The position numbers and the translations under genes were made by a program. A stretch of 64,000 nucleotides of DNA from Montifringilla adamsi. Its lineage: Eukaryota > Chordata > Aves > Passeriformes > Passeridae. The notes beneath the pieces were generated by a model. The model searched no databases. It was not told the origin of the DNA and worked only from the letters and a program-made list of their open reading frames with translations. Location: NCBI GenBank assembly GCA_017590115.1, contig JAGGNK010013558.1:8165969-8229968 (forward strand), read 5' to 3'. Below, in pieces: positions 9,611 to 21,482 of this stretch (position 1 is its first letter; each line of letters begins with the position of its first letter).

Positions 9611-10889
9611 TCAAAATAACATAAATTATTGCAGCCGACGCAAATTAAATTTCACGTCCAAATTATAACTCACTCCCGGGCGTTTAGAGAATTATCAGGT
9701 AGATAAATAGCCAGAGCCGCCTTCGTTTCTTCCCTTTCTGATTTCCTGCAGACAACAACCGGGAGGCAGTGAGGGGGATGGAGCCTGCTTATTTTAGGCC
9801 TCGCGTTCTCGCCTTGCACTTTATCTTGAGTATTTGCCCCTTCCAGCCGTCCCTGGGGGATTCCTACCTCCCAGATTACAGAAGCTCCGACAAATAGAAG
9901 AAAAATTGGTAGTTACATGGAAGCAGGATTGAGGTCTTGACACTTCCTGGGCTGTCTCTTGAAATGTAAGCAGAACTGCTAATTGCAAAGCTGACCTCTT
10001 CCAGCCTCCATCTTATTCATCCCATCTCCCTTCTCTTCTCTGTTCTTTTTTCCTTTGTCTGTCCCACTCTCTCTCTCTCCTCTCTATCACTGAATATTTA
10101 TCTATTTGACTGTCTCTCTGTTAGTCTTCCCTCCCTCTCCCTCGCCTTCATTGACATTTGGAAGGGCTGTGAAGGGACACCGAAAAAATAAATACAATTA
10201 AAAGAAAAAGTACATCCCTTCTGCAGCCTGCTGGGATTTAAGGCTGAATTCATTTCAGTTTGTTGGATTTTTTTTTTTTCATGTGTGCGAGAAAGAGGAA
10301 ACAGGAGAGGATAAAGGAAGAAAAAAAACCCCGACTTTGTCTTGTTCAGGAAAAAATAATCTACTTCGACCCATTATTGGAACTGCGACTGCCCGCCGGC
10401 CTCGCACGGACCCGCCGATCGGGAGGAAGGGTAGCGGCCAGGGAAAACGCGGCAGAGACACATTTTGCGAACGCGCCAGAGGAGTGTAAGGGAGCCCAAG
10501 GTTCCTTAGAATCTGCTGCCGGAGGGGGTCCTGTGCCGATGTGCGCCCTCTGAGCCAGCTCGTCCCGAAGGGCCCCTCCCTGGGGGCTCCCCGAGCGGGT
10601 GTCAGCAGGGAGAGGCGCCGTGGGGAACCCGCGCTCGCCCGCGGCTCTCAGGAGGGGACAGACCCGTCCCTCCAGAGCTGCTCCATGTTGGCCTGCGATC
10701 TGGCTGCTATTTTTCATAGCTGCACCTCTTTTCCTCCCCTCCTCTTATCCTTTCTCCCTCCTCATGTGAATCCCGGCTAAGCTGAAGCCTTGGGAAGCCG
10801 GCGAGAAATTCTCGCCAAATTAACTGTAAAGAAATCGATGGAGTAATCAGAGCGTTTTCCACATTAAATATGAAATCTAATGACGCCGT

Positions 10890-12250
10890 TTGCACCTCTC
10901 GCCCACCGCCGCCCCCGAGCGCGCCGGGAAGGTCTGGGCCGCCCCGGCCCCGGTGGCCTCATTAGGGGCTGTTTAATATTTACCCTGCGGACACTTTGCA
11001 TAAAGGCGTTTGCATCAGGGAGGCGGGGGGCATCGACCGGGGCCTTCACCGGCGACACTCCGAGAGCGGACCGGGCCCGGGGGAGAGCCCTTCCCCTCCT
11101 GACCCTGCGGACCGCCCGAACGGGGCCGGCCCGGGCCTGGCTCGGCGCACCTCGGCTGCTGCCGGTGCGGGGCTTGGGCCGAGGCAAGAGGCCCTGTCCC
11201 CGAGGGATCGGAGGGTGGGAGAGCACCCGGAGCAGTCGTGCCCGGTGCGTAGCCGGGGCAGCGCTAGGGCGCGCTTGTTTGCCGGCCGTGTCCTTCGGCG
11301 GGATTGATTTACAGCCGCGTTTGCCCTTCGTTAATGTTTGCCCAGCGGGAGGAGGAGCGGGGCCGGGCGAGCCGCGTTCCTCCGCACTGGGCCGGGCCCG
11401 CCCCGCGCCCGTCCCGGCGCAGCCCCCGCCCCCGCAGCGCGGCTCGGCCCCGCTTGTTTGTTCGCTCGCTCGGCTGTTTGTTTGTTTGTTTTAATTACCC
11501 GCCGCGTGGCGGGGTGGCACCCGAGGGCCGTGCCCCGGTCCCACCCTCGCTGCCGTTTGAATCAAACAGCCTCAAAACAGGGCGGCTCCAGCCCATGGGT
11601 GCCGCCGGGGCCACCCCGGGTCACACGGCCGGCCTGCGGGCGCGATGCCCGCCCCGACCGGCCGAGGCTATCGCGCCGTCCGCAGCCCTCGCTCGTCGCC
11701 CCTCGTCGGTTCCCGGGGGTTCTGCGCCATCTACTGACCGCCGGCGGGCGGGAGCGGCCCAGCCGGCCCCGGCACCCCGCCCGCACCGGGCAGCGGCGGC
11801 GGCTCCGGGGAGCGCGGCGAGCGGAGGGCCCCGCGCCGCCGCCCGGGCTGGCTCCGTTCCCTCGGTCCCCGCGGGCGCGGAGCCAGTGAGGCCCTGCTGG
11901 AGTTCAGCACCACGAACAGCGACCGCCGGCAGGGCCCGACCCCGCTGCCTGCCGAGCTCCGCCTCCGCCCGGGCGGCCCCGCTCCCGGGCGAGCCCCGCG
12001 GCGCGCCGAGGCCAGGCCAGCCCCCTCCCGGTTCATGGACGAGGCCAACCGTAGCCCGGGCGCAGGTGCTTGCTGAGCCCCCCACGGCTGCCGGCCCCGA
12101 TGGGGAGCAGCATCGCATCGATTATACGTAGCTGCAGCCGGCAATTAGTGCCGCGGTGCTGCGGCGAGCGGCGGGCTGAGCGCACGGGCTGCCCGCGGAG
12201 GGAGCCGCTCGGATCCGGCAGGGCAGAGCCCTGGGGGCGCCTGTTTTGGG
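10890..12250. promoter_or_regulatory. Large intronic CpG island
   Basis: About 1.3 kb of CpG-dense sequence in intron 1. Long frames on both strands are compositional. It is bordered by AT-rich patches with ATCGAT cores at 10834-10839 and 12117-12122. An alternative promoter is possible but nothing in the sequence proves it. Confidence 0.55.
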
Positions 12251-12759
12251 GATCAGTGCCTCCGAATGGGTGCGTGGCCAGAGGGGAAGCGAACTTCCCT
12301 CAGCACGGTAACTCAGCCAGAGGGGTCGGGATACCCCAGGAGGAGAGGAGAGGTGCGTGGCACCAGGATTGTGCCCGCTGCAGGTGACACCGGTAGGGAG
12401 CCCGGGCTCCTGCCGGTCTACAGCTGGTTTCTGGCGTGTGCGATTTACCTTTTACATAACCAGGAAGAAACGTGATAATCAGAGAGATAAAATCATCTGG
12501 AAATCCATAGGCCAGGTATTCTGGCTTTGCCCGTACCGGCATTAAACCACCGCTCCCGCTTTGCCTCAGGCAGCCTTCAGCTGTCCGTGTAGCCGAAGGG
12601 TCTGCATAAACTCCACACAAGGGACAAGAACTCCTCCGGGGAGTTCTAAGGTGACTGAAGCGTAGGAGTCTGAAGTGCTGGTGAATTTCACCTGAAGACT
12701 GCAGGCATCCAGGGGAGTTTTCCCTGAGGACCGACCGGGACCCAGCATGGCCGAGTGTC

Positions 12760-12920
12760 GGGCGCTTCCATGATCAAATCGATAAATGTAGATTCGCGTT
12801 TCCGACATAAATCTATCTGGATTAATCATACACGAAACAGAGAAGTGACCGATGCTGACAGACTGTCTTTGGAAACGCAACTGCCTTGAGCCGTTTTGCT
12901 TAAGAAGAAGTCAGTTTCAT
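12760..12920. promoter_or_regulatory. AT-rich candidate conserved element in intron 1
   Basis: Non-repetitive AT-rich sequence with ATCGAT at 12778-12783 and a TAATC homeodomain core, between GC-richer blocks. Its regulatory role is inferred from composition and motifs. Confidence 0.3.
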
Positions 12921-13689
12921 TATGCTGAAAGATTAATTTATAAGAACAATTTATTAACTGAACAGTAGTTTTCATTTCCCCCCTCCGCCCCACCCCATTT
13001 TAGGGAGATAGGAAGCCTCAGTGGTGACATTTTCCTTGCAGCCCAAACGGAATTAAAGGTCGATGCATGGCTGCTGTTCTCAGGGGTGCGGGCAGCACTG
13101 CGGGGCGCAGAGCGGGCGCCGGCGGCTGCGGGCGCTGGCTGCTGGAGCTAGAAATGCTGCTGCTTCCGATAGAGGAAAGTAGTGAATCGGATGGCACGGG
13201 GGGCTCTTCCTTAACGCTTGCGTGCCGAAGCCGCTGAAGTGAGCCCGGGCTCAGGTTTTGCATGTTTGTAGGGTGCAGAATTCTGCACTCGTTGTCACAT
13301 GCATTAGAAACCGGTCGATAAGAACTGAACTACAGGCGGGAGAGTTGCCCGCAGCCCCTTTTCCCCCATTCCCCCCCGCACAGGCAGGCTGACAAACGGC
13401 TTCCTTAATGTCCCCCCAACCGGAGGAACTTCTTTATGTCATCACTGACTCATTTCTCCTTTATTTGAAACATATCTCGTTGTTTTGAATACATTGGAAT
13501 TGACGGAGAACTTAAAAATTGGAGCCGGGGAAACGGCAACCGGCAGGGAGGTCCTTAAGAGCGGAACCAGAGAAACGACCCGGGTTTTTCAGTGAATGTG
13601 GCGATACTCAACGTTGCAGTGAAGGTTTTGCGACGGACTGCGTCGTTTCCACCGCTCAGAAACTCAATTCTCGGCTGCTGTAGCAAAGT

Positions 13690-14130
13690 CTCTGCCTGGG
13701 GATGCGGGAGGGGGCGGAATGTGCCGGAGTCAGCGCCCGAACGCCTCGGAGGCCTGCGGGGGGACTCGCTCCCACGGCTCGGAGCCGGTGTGAGCGGGCC
13801 GGGGCCAGGGCGCCCGGTGCGGCTCCGAACCCGGTCTGTGGCCCGGCCCCGCGCGGGCGGGACACGGGCGGGGCTGGCGGGGCCGGGAGATGCGGAGGGT
13901 GTGAAGGGGCACGGCCAGGTGCGCAGCGGGCGGTGCCGCCCGGCCCGGAGGGGGCCGGGAGGCGGGGCGCGGCGCATAAGCGGAGCGGAGCACGACGCGA
14001 GCGGGCGGCGTTTCCCAGCCTGCGCTATGCGGAGCGGCCGGCTCGCTCGCTCTTCCCAGCGGGATGCCGCGGCTTGGTGCGGAGCGGCAGCGCGGGTGAG
14101 GGACCCGTGGCGCGGCGCGGAGCCGAGCCC
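13690..14130. promoter_or_regulatory. Intronic CpG island
   Basis: CpG-dense DNA leading directly into a G-rich minisatellite. No exon is recognised. Confidence 0.5.
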
Positions 14131-14530
14131 ACGGCGTGGTGTGATGCCTTAGGGAACACAGGGTGCGGTGCGGAGCCCCGCGGTGTGTTGGGATGTGGTG
14201 TGGAGCCCTGCGATGCGGAGCCTCGCGGTGCGGTGGGATGCGGTGCCGCCCCCGCGGTGTGGTGGGGTGCGATGTGTTAGGATGTGGTGCGGTGCCGTGG
14301 GATGCGGTACGGAGCCCCGCGGTGCGGTGGGATGCGGCACGGTCCCCACCGTGGGTTGAGGTGGGGTGCGGCGCCGTGGGATGCGGTACGGAGCCCCGCG
14401 GTGCAGTGGGGTGGGATGCAATGCGGTGCGGCGCCGTGGGATGCGGTCTGTTGGCATGCGGTGGGATGCGGTGCGGTCTGTTGGGATGTGACGCGGTCCG
14501 CTGGGATGCGGAGCCCGGGATGCGGAGCGC
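14130..14530 (+). repeat. Degenerate G-rich minisatellite in ONECUT1 intron 1
   Basis: About 400 bases are built from variants of GGGATGCGGT, GGTGCGGTG and GGAGCCCCGCGGTGC, with short variable periods. G greatly exceeds C on the + strand, so the nascent transcript would be G-rich. The 311-residue minus-strand frame across it is His/Pro/Arg repeats generated by the array and is not a gene. Confidence 0.8.
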
Positions 14531-14624
14531 AGCCCCGCGGCCCTCGGCGGGGAGCGGGTGCCACCCCGCGGCCGGGGCCCGCCGGTGCCGCTGCGGCGTG
14601 GGGCGGGGGGGCCGGGCCCGGCTA

Positions 14625-14900
14625 GCGCGATTAAAATATTGATGTCGTCGCAAAAAATCGTTCATTAAGGCAATTTAATCTTTGCTATTAAATGTCCTTT
14701 CAATTCATTTGGGGTAATTAAGATGCAGTTTAAGTGATTAAATTCTAATTACTTATGCTAGGCAAAGAAATATTTGTCACAGTAATATGGTTAACTAAAG
14801 ACCTAGCTAAAGAATTTTAACATTTGCTTTAAATGATATCGCAGGGAATTCAGGTGCTTTCCCCTGATTGATCCACTTAGCAACACATTCTGTAAGGGTG
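14625..14900. promoter_or_regulatory. AT-rich homeodomain-motif-dense element
   Basis: Immediately after the G-rich minisatellite, composition flips to AT-rich, unique sequence with many TTAA/TAAT cores and an ATTGAT at 14638-14643. Candidate conserved enhancer, by composition and motif content only. Confidence 0.4.
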
Positions 14901-17900
14901 ATGTCAGTTTGCTGAAGTGGTTACACATCCATCAACACTAAGTTTGTGTAAACCCCTGAATCCCGAACTGCTGAGTCAGCACTCCTCAGTCAGATTCACT
15001 TCATTATTCCAGGGCCAGCAAATTAAGGTCACTCATTTTAATACAGTGCCCAGGAGTGAGATGTTTACCGTTCTGGATCAGCTGGGATCTGTGTGTTGGC
15101 TGGGTGATGTCATCCTGTGAGCTTCCCATACACAAACGTATTTTCATCTCTTTTGATGTCATGAAACAAAAAAAGAGTATTCCCTGGATTTGATGGCAGA
15201 GAAACGCGACACAGATCAAAAGATCTCTGGGTATATGGAAACACCTACACACTGAATAAGCATAAATACAAATCACTAGATAAACAAGTGTCAAATGCTG
15301 AATAATGCCAGGATTAAAAAGAAATCGTTCAGTGTGGGCTCAGACATTTCAGAGTAGATCATGCTCTTTTCAGTTGAAAGGAAAAAGCTTTGGGGAGCAA
15401 CCCGTGTCACTCAGGTAGGCTTTCATCACTAAAAAGCTGTGCGGGGCCTTACCCACAGTGGGCTGAAGCTGAAGGGATTGCTCTTTCAAGCCTCAGTGCT
15501 GTCTGCAACCTGCTGCAGTGGGAGCTCATGGCCACAAGCTGCCTCCACGAGTGGAGGCTGTCTCACAGAGCACCTTTCCAGAGGCATTCCATTCCCCAAG
15601 CGCCTTTGAAGAACCTGGGGCAGTGCAGGGAATCACTAAACCATGATGTATCAGAGTGAATGTCACCCAGCTGTTGTGGTTATGATTCAGGTCTAAGAGA
15701 TTTGCTTGGGTTTAGTTCATGTTGTGACATCTAACCCTCAGGTTGCCGGTGTCTCCTATGCCCTTTTATTTTGTTTTCATATGCCCCCAAATATGAAGTT
15801 TTTGATAATTGGGAGAGGTCTGTTGTTCATGTGTCTCTCTGCAAGCCCCAGAGGTGTTATTCACATGATAAGGATGTAACTTCTCACACTTTATTGTGTG
15901 TTATTGCCACCATGAATTTGCCATAAGCTTTTGGCTACCTGTTTCAACTGAGCTGTTGTAGCCAGTGTGATTAGAACCATCTGGGATGGCCAAAGTCCTG
16001 CAGCAGTTTCAGCCTCCTGTGGAAGCAGAAAAACTGCTGCTTTCTCTACCAGAAGGTAGAGCCTCCCACAGAAGAATCTCCTTCAGGATATTCTCCAGCT
16101 AATAGCGGTGAAGTTTTCATTCTCCACACTTGTTATTGGATACTGTGTGATGTTTCAAAACCAGAAGCAGATGATTTGGAAAGGGTTTCCTAGGTGGATG
16201 CAGTTCAGACTATAGCTGAACTTTCTAGACCTGACACAGCAGAGATTAGAAAATATATTTAAAGAGATACTTCTAAAAGGGCTTTTTATGTCTTTAAGAC
16301 AGTCCTGTAGTCATGAGGTTGAGATAACCAAAAGACTTTTGCCAGAGGAGGGGTAGAAGACAATCTCATACAAGGCACTTGGTGGCCATCAAGTAATAAT
16401 GGCTTGTGGTCAGCAGTGACCCAGGCCAGAGCTGGAAACGTGACCTGTCACCTCAGGGTGCAAGGTCTCGTGTCCCCTCACTGGTGACCCGCACACAGTC
16501 TCCTCTGTGTGCCCACAGGCTCTGAATTCAGCATGGCTGGGGAGACACTGTGTGTGTGTCTCTTGCTGGTCTGGCTCAAGCAGAGGAGCAAAGAGCTCCC
16601 TGTAAGCAGAGGTGCCCTGTGTGCATTGGCTTTGTCCCCCACAGGGTGAGGAGGCCATGCCCAGGTGCTGGTGGCTGTACCCTTCCCTTCCAGGAGCAGC
16701 TCTGTTACCCTGCTGCTGGTGCCCCCCTCTGCTGTGTCCCTGCTGCCCTTCCAGGCACTTTGCACAGGCAAACACCTGGCTGTGGGCGCTGTGTGCCCCT
16801 GTGCTGGGGCTGTGGGAAGTGCTGCAGGTGGCAGTGTGACCCCAGAGGGCATGGCTGCTGCCTCACCTGCCTGTGCTGCTGAGGGCACAGCTCTCCTGGT
16901 GCCAGGCCTGAGACCCCAAATCCACCATCTGCACTCCTCCGTCCCCTGTCTGAGAGCTTGTTCTGTGGTGGCGCAGTGGGACACCAGCTGAGCAATGCCT
17001 CTCTCAGGGAGAGTTGCCCTCTGACATCCAAAAGTAGCCACAGGGCTTGGGGCAGGGTTTGCCCAAGTGAAATTTTCCATTGCTGTTCCCCCTGCTTCAG
17101 TGACAGCTGCCCAGAAAAGCAACCAGCAGAGCTTGTGGTGCTATTTTATTATGTTCACAAACCAAACCAGAAACCGTGGGAAATTAGGTTTATTGAGAGC
17201 ATCACCAGCTTTATTCTTTGCTCCTGTTTTTTAGAAAGGAAAACTGGAGTTTGCCAGAAACATCTAGGTACATGTGTACACACCACATGCTCCTGAAAAT
17301 TGGTGTATAGTAATCAGGGTTTTTCCTTCAATTTTAAAAAGAAATCCATCCTCTAGGAATGAAACACTAGATCAAGCATCAGGGTTAACACCTGAGCTTA
17401 CTATAATCTTGACATTTAGACTGACTGAGTAATGTTCATATCACAGATAGGCAAAACATCCTCTTCACTGCCTCGACCTAAAGATGCTATTAGTGCATTT
17501 TCACAGGGACGGGGTCCTTTTCACACCCCTGGCAGGGCAGAACTAATCCCACTGTGTTGCACCCAGCTGGGGCTGCAGAAGAGAGTCAGCAGACCCTGGA
17601 GCTGCAGAGGTGGGAGCTCACTTCTGCACTGTGCCCAGGCAGCTGGGCCCGCTGCCATGTACAGACCTTACAGGGTCTGGCAAGTTTGCTTGCCCAGATC
17701 CCTCGGGTGACTTAGAAGGAACAAAGGGAGGCAAAAATAGATTGATGGGTTGTGTCAGGAGAATTGCAAGTGTCAAAAATATCTGTTGCTCAGGGCAGAG
17801 GAAGATGGAAGTGACTGGGAGAGGCCAGAGTTCAGGACTGGATTTATAAGGCTCCTTCTGGCACTGATAATATTACATTGTCATATCTGCACGTGTATTG

Positions 17901-20900
17901 CCAGAGTCAGGGTGACTCTTCCTTTATCCTCTGCTTTTCTCTTTTCTTAACAAGATTTTCTTAAAGGCTTTTTTCAAAAGGCATCACACGGAGCATCGCT
18001 CAGCTGGGGCACCCTGGAGACAAAGCACAGGGCTGCCTGCAGCAGGGAGTGAGGGCAGGGTGCCAGCAGGTGTGTCCTGGGGGAGGTGCTCACCTCTAGG
18101 GAGCACAGCACCCTGCAAAGCACCTAAATTCAGTGTCTGTGCTGTGGAAGAGGGTCCTCTCCAGTGCTCAAGGGCAGGGGCACAAGAAGGACATCAGTGC
18201 AAATTACTGTTATTATCTTCTGCTATGTAAGATAAAAGAGAGATGGAGTGTGTGATAAATCGCTGTGAAGACAGGCTCTGGTGTTTTATCCAAAAAAACC
18301 ATTTCAGTGGATGTCTCTGGGGCCTGACCTCAGTGGACATTAGGGGAGGAGCTGGCTCTGGGGTAGGACCTGGCCTGAGCAGGCACAGCTGCTCTGCCTG
18401 GGCGTGACCTGGCTCAGGCTGCTGTCAGAGAGCCTGGCAGCCCCACCTTGCCAGCCCTTGCCTGCGAGCTGGCCAGTGTCTGTGCCTGCTCTGGATCTAC
18501 TCTCCTCATGGAGCAGATTTTATCCCGTGGTGTACATTTGTTCTCTGGCAAGCTGGAAGCTACAATTTATTATTAAAATTGATTGGCTCCAGTGCAGGGA
18601 AAACGATCGCAAGGAAACCCTATTACAGTTTTTCATTATCACTGTTATTTATTTTTAAGTGCTATTAATATTCCTGAGCCTGGACCAGGCAGAAGATGAG
18701 AGGTGGTATCCACCCCTGCTGCTCACAACCTGAGGCCTGGCAGTGCAAGGGCTCTTGGAACAATTGAGTGTGTTGGGAAATTTTTGCCTTCAATCTACCT
18801 CTGGCAAATGCTAATGGAAGTAGAGCTGAAAATATTTGCAAAAAAAGTAAAATAGGCTTATTTGTATCATAGACTGGATAGGTTTTTTTTTTTTTCTCCC
18901 TAGTAATGTGCATTTTTTCTTACCTCTGTGATGTCACTAGCATTTATTAAGAGGGTTTTGATACAATTGAAGTTGAGGAGCAAGATATGTTTTAACTCTT
19001 GGGACACTGTCTGTGGAAATAATTGTTCAGGAATATTATATTTCAGGAAATGAGCACAAGTTCAGTAAGACAATGCGTTATGCAAGCTAATTTCCCAATG
19101 ACGGTTGTTTTTTTTGTTATTCCCTACTATTTCAGAGAGCTCATGTAGCAGCTTGTGATCGAAGCCCCAGAGGCTCACATCACTAATTGAGCTGGCTTTG
19201 TACCTACTGCTGTGGCTGTCATTTGTGATGTGGTGATTCACACTGAAGCATTGCACAGCACTGACTTGGATCACGCTGTCTGTGCCATTAGGATTTTGTG
19301 ACAAATTATGATCTGGACGGAATATCTAGGCAGAAGATGGAATTTGTGTAGTCTTTGAAAAAGGAAGGTGTAAAGCAGCATGAGCAGAAATGAAGCACAG
19401 CAAATGTTGTCTGCACCTGGTTTGTCTGCTTTTCTGCCTGAGCCTGTTAGCAGGGGCAGTCGGAGCTGGAGGCTGAGGCTGTTGTAAAGCTGAGCTCCTG
19501 CAGCTGCTTTTCCAGGAATTTCTGATTATCAAATGGTCAGACATGTATAAAAGACTGAGATGCTGTTGGTATCCTCATTCTGAATATTTGTCAGTAAATA
19601 ACAGACTATTCTTGCAGCAGCATTTTTAACCCTTGATTTGCCCATGTTAGCCTCCAGTGGGGATGCAGATTATTTCAGCAGGAACCAATCCCCACAGTGA
19701 ATTCAGCAGTTTGGCTTCAGCAGGGGCTCGCGTGCATCAGGAAACCTGGTTTTTAGCCCAGAAGCTCCACGGTGCTTTAGAGGTCAGGATGTAACTTCAA
19801 AGCGTTCTTCAAAGGTTTTCAGATAAAAATACCTCTAGGAGACATGAGCTTGGCAGCCCAGTCTATTTGATTGATGTGTGATTTCTCATGAAAGAGTATG
19901 TGGCTGGAATATATATTGTTAGGGACCTTTTCAAAAGCCTCTCCTCAAAGGGGACTGAGCCACCAGTGTCTTGGTCCCTGCCTGGGCCAGCAGAAGGAGC
20001 CTTCACAGCTCCTGGCTCCTGATCTGTGCAGTTCCTCAAATACAAAAGGTGGATGACTATTTTTATACCTCCCATGAGCAATGAAACCTTCATGCCAGGG
20101 CTTGCTCTTGGTAATAACAGAAGTTGTAGAAAGGACCTTTGCAAAGCAATTTGTTGTTTTCGTTCCAATAATCATGGTGTAAGTAGAGATACTGCACAAA
20201 ATTCTTCATGTGGTCAGTACTGATCTCCACAGAAGCCAGGACTAGACAGACCCAGAGAAGGAACATTCATATTACCTCCAGAAACACATCTCTCAATCAG
20301 AATTAAAGGACATTGTTAGAGAATGAAGGGAAACGGAGAGCTTCAGACCATTTTGAAAGTGAGACAGAGGAATCTGCCCTCCCAAGGAAGCTTTTATCCT
20401 AGCAAAATGCTAAGATGAGCTGGCAGACAGTCGGAGGCTGACAGAGGGATCTGGGAGTCTCCCTCACATCCCATCAGATCCTGCCTGGAAGATCTGGGAG
20501 GCAGATTTCAAATTGCTAGCACTCTTTATTAATGTAGAGCAAAATAACATTCTCAAAGGGAAAGAAGGGATGATAGATGAAATAAGGAGCAATTCTATAA
20601 AGAAGATTTTCTATACCATTGTTTTTCATGACAAAACATGTTTTATTTTGTTTAGAATACATTTGGCCTGTAAGACTGTAGTAGCATCCCGCTTTCCCAC
20701 AGTTCCTTATTTCTCAGTCAACAAAGAGCTATAGAAATGGATTGAAAGCAACCAATAATGGTGGAAAGTATAACCAAGGTTAACTTTAGAGTTCAAAATT
20801 CCAATCTACCAATCCAATAATTGAAATTCCACTCAACCTCCTAGAGATATTAAATAGTTAAATTCTCAGCACTAATGGGTAGTATCAAAATGTAAGCTCC

Positions 20901-21034
20901 CAGTAATAGCATTTGCTGAGTTTTAACAGACAACAACAAAGGTATTTTCTAACTTTTATTCCTTATACTTGTAATAGTTTATAATGAGTTAGAGATTTAA
21001 ATGTCCCACATCCTGTCCAAATTCAGAAGCTGAC
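14901..21034. other. Second half of ONECUT1 intron 1, no gene seen
   Basis: AT-rich to neutral sequence without convincing coding frames. Blocks at about 18530-18660 and 19070-19310 look non-repetitive and motif-rich and could be conserved elements. The rest shows nothing I can name. Confidence 0.5.
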
Positions 21035-21125
21035 ATGACCAGTCCTTTTTCCCTAATCTGCCCTGTACTGTGCTCCCACACACTCCTCTGCCAGCCCTCT
21101 CTAACTGTGCTCCCCTTTCTTGCAG

Positions 21126-21418
21126 CGTGCAAGAGGAAAGAACAAGAACACGGCAAGGATAGAGGGAATACACCCAAGAAGCCTCGGCTGGTCTTCACTG
21201 ACGTCCAGCGTCGAACTCTACATGCAATATTCAAGGAAAATAAGCGTCCGTCCAAAGAATTACAAATCACCATTTCCCAGCAGCTCGGGTTGGAGCTGAG
21301 CACCGTCAGCAACTTTTTCATGAATGCACGGAGGAGGAGTCTGGATAAGTGGCAAGACGAGGGCAGCTCCAATTCAGGCAACTCATCTTCTTCATCAAGC
21401 ACTTGTACCAAAGCATGA
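21126..21418 (+). CDS. ONECUT1: ONECUT1 (HNF-6) exon 2 coding part: linker, homeodomain, C-terminus
   Basis: This encodes residues 361-457. The exon opens after a pyrimidine-rich acceptor and completes codon 361 (Ala), giving the junction RLAACKRKEQEHGK. The divergent homeodomain spans about 377-436. It carries the ONECUT-class hallmarks Phe at homeodomain position 48 (F424) in place of the usual Trp, and Met at position 50 (M426), next to the invariant Asn51 (N427) in VSNFFMNARRR. With the CUT domain it forms the bipartite DNA-binding region that recognises ATTGAT/ATCGAT-type sites. The tail is Ser-rich and ends in TCTKA, as in other vertebrate ONECUT1 proteins. The stop is TGA at 21416-21418. 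No frameshift or missing key residue is seen. Confidence 0.97.
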
Positions 21419-21457
21419 AGGAATAACCACGAACTAAAACCTCGGTGGAAAAGCTTT

Positions 21458-21482
21458 AAAAATAAATAAATAAATAAATAAA
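21458..21482 (+). repeat. (AAAT)n microsatellite containing tandem AATAAA words
   Basis: Six AAAT units lie 40 bases after the stop codon. Each repeat creates an AATAAA word, so early polyadenylation is conceivable, though its position so close to the stop makes it a weak candidate. Confidence 0.8.

Larger units (their letters stand above)
7446..21125 (+). other. ONECUT1: ONECUT1 intron 1
   Basis: Starts with the donor GTGAGC (7446) and ends with a pyrimidine-rich acceptor finishing in CTTGCAG (21125). Removing it restores the family sequence RLAACKRKE across the junction (phase 1). The first half, to about 14.6 kb, alternates CpG islands and AT-rich blocks as in the upstream region. The second half is plain AT-rich DNA. 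In mammals an alternative isoform, HNF-6beta, has a longer spacer between the CUT domain and homeodomain; I could not identify a matching extra in-frame exon here. Confidence 0.93.

Noticed and set aside
11304..12131. 275-codon plus-strand frame in intron 1
   Set aside because: Compositional frame in a CpG island, without homology, splice context or support on one strand over the other.
13018..13263. Minus-strand serine-rich frame with a VKEE sumoylation-like motif
   Set aside because: 81 codons in GC-rich intron DNA with no homology. The motif is short enough to arise by chance.
13730..14665. 311-codon minus-strand frame with His/Pro/Arg repeats
   Set aside because: It is generated by the G-rich minisatellite and the CpG island beside it. 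The peptide repeat simply mirrors the DNA repeat.
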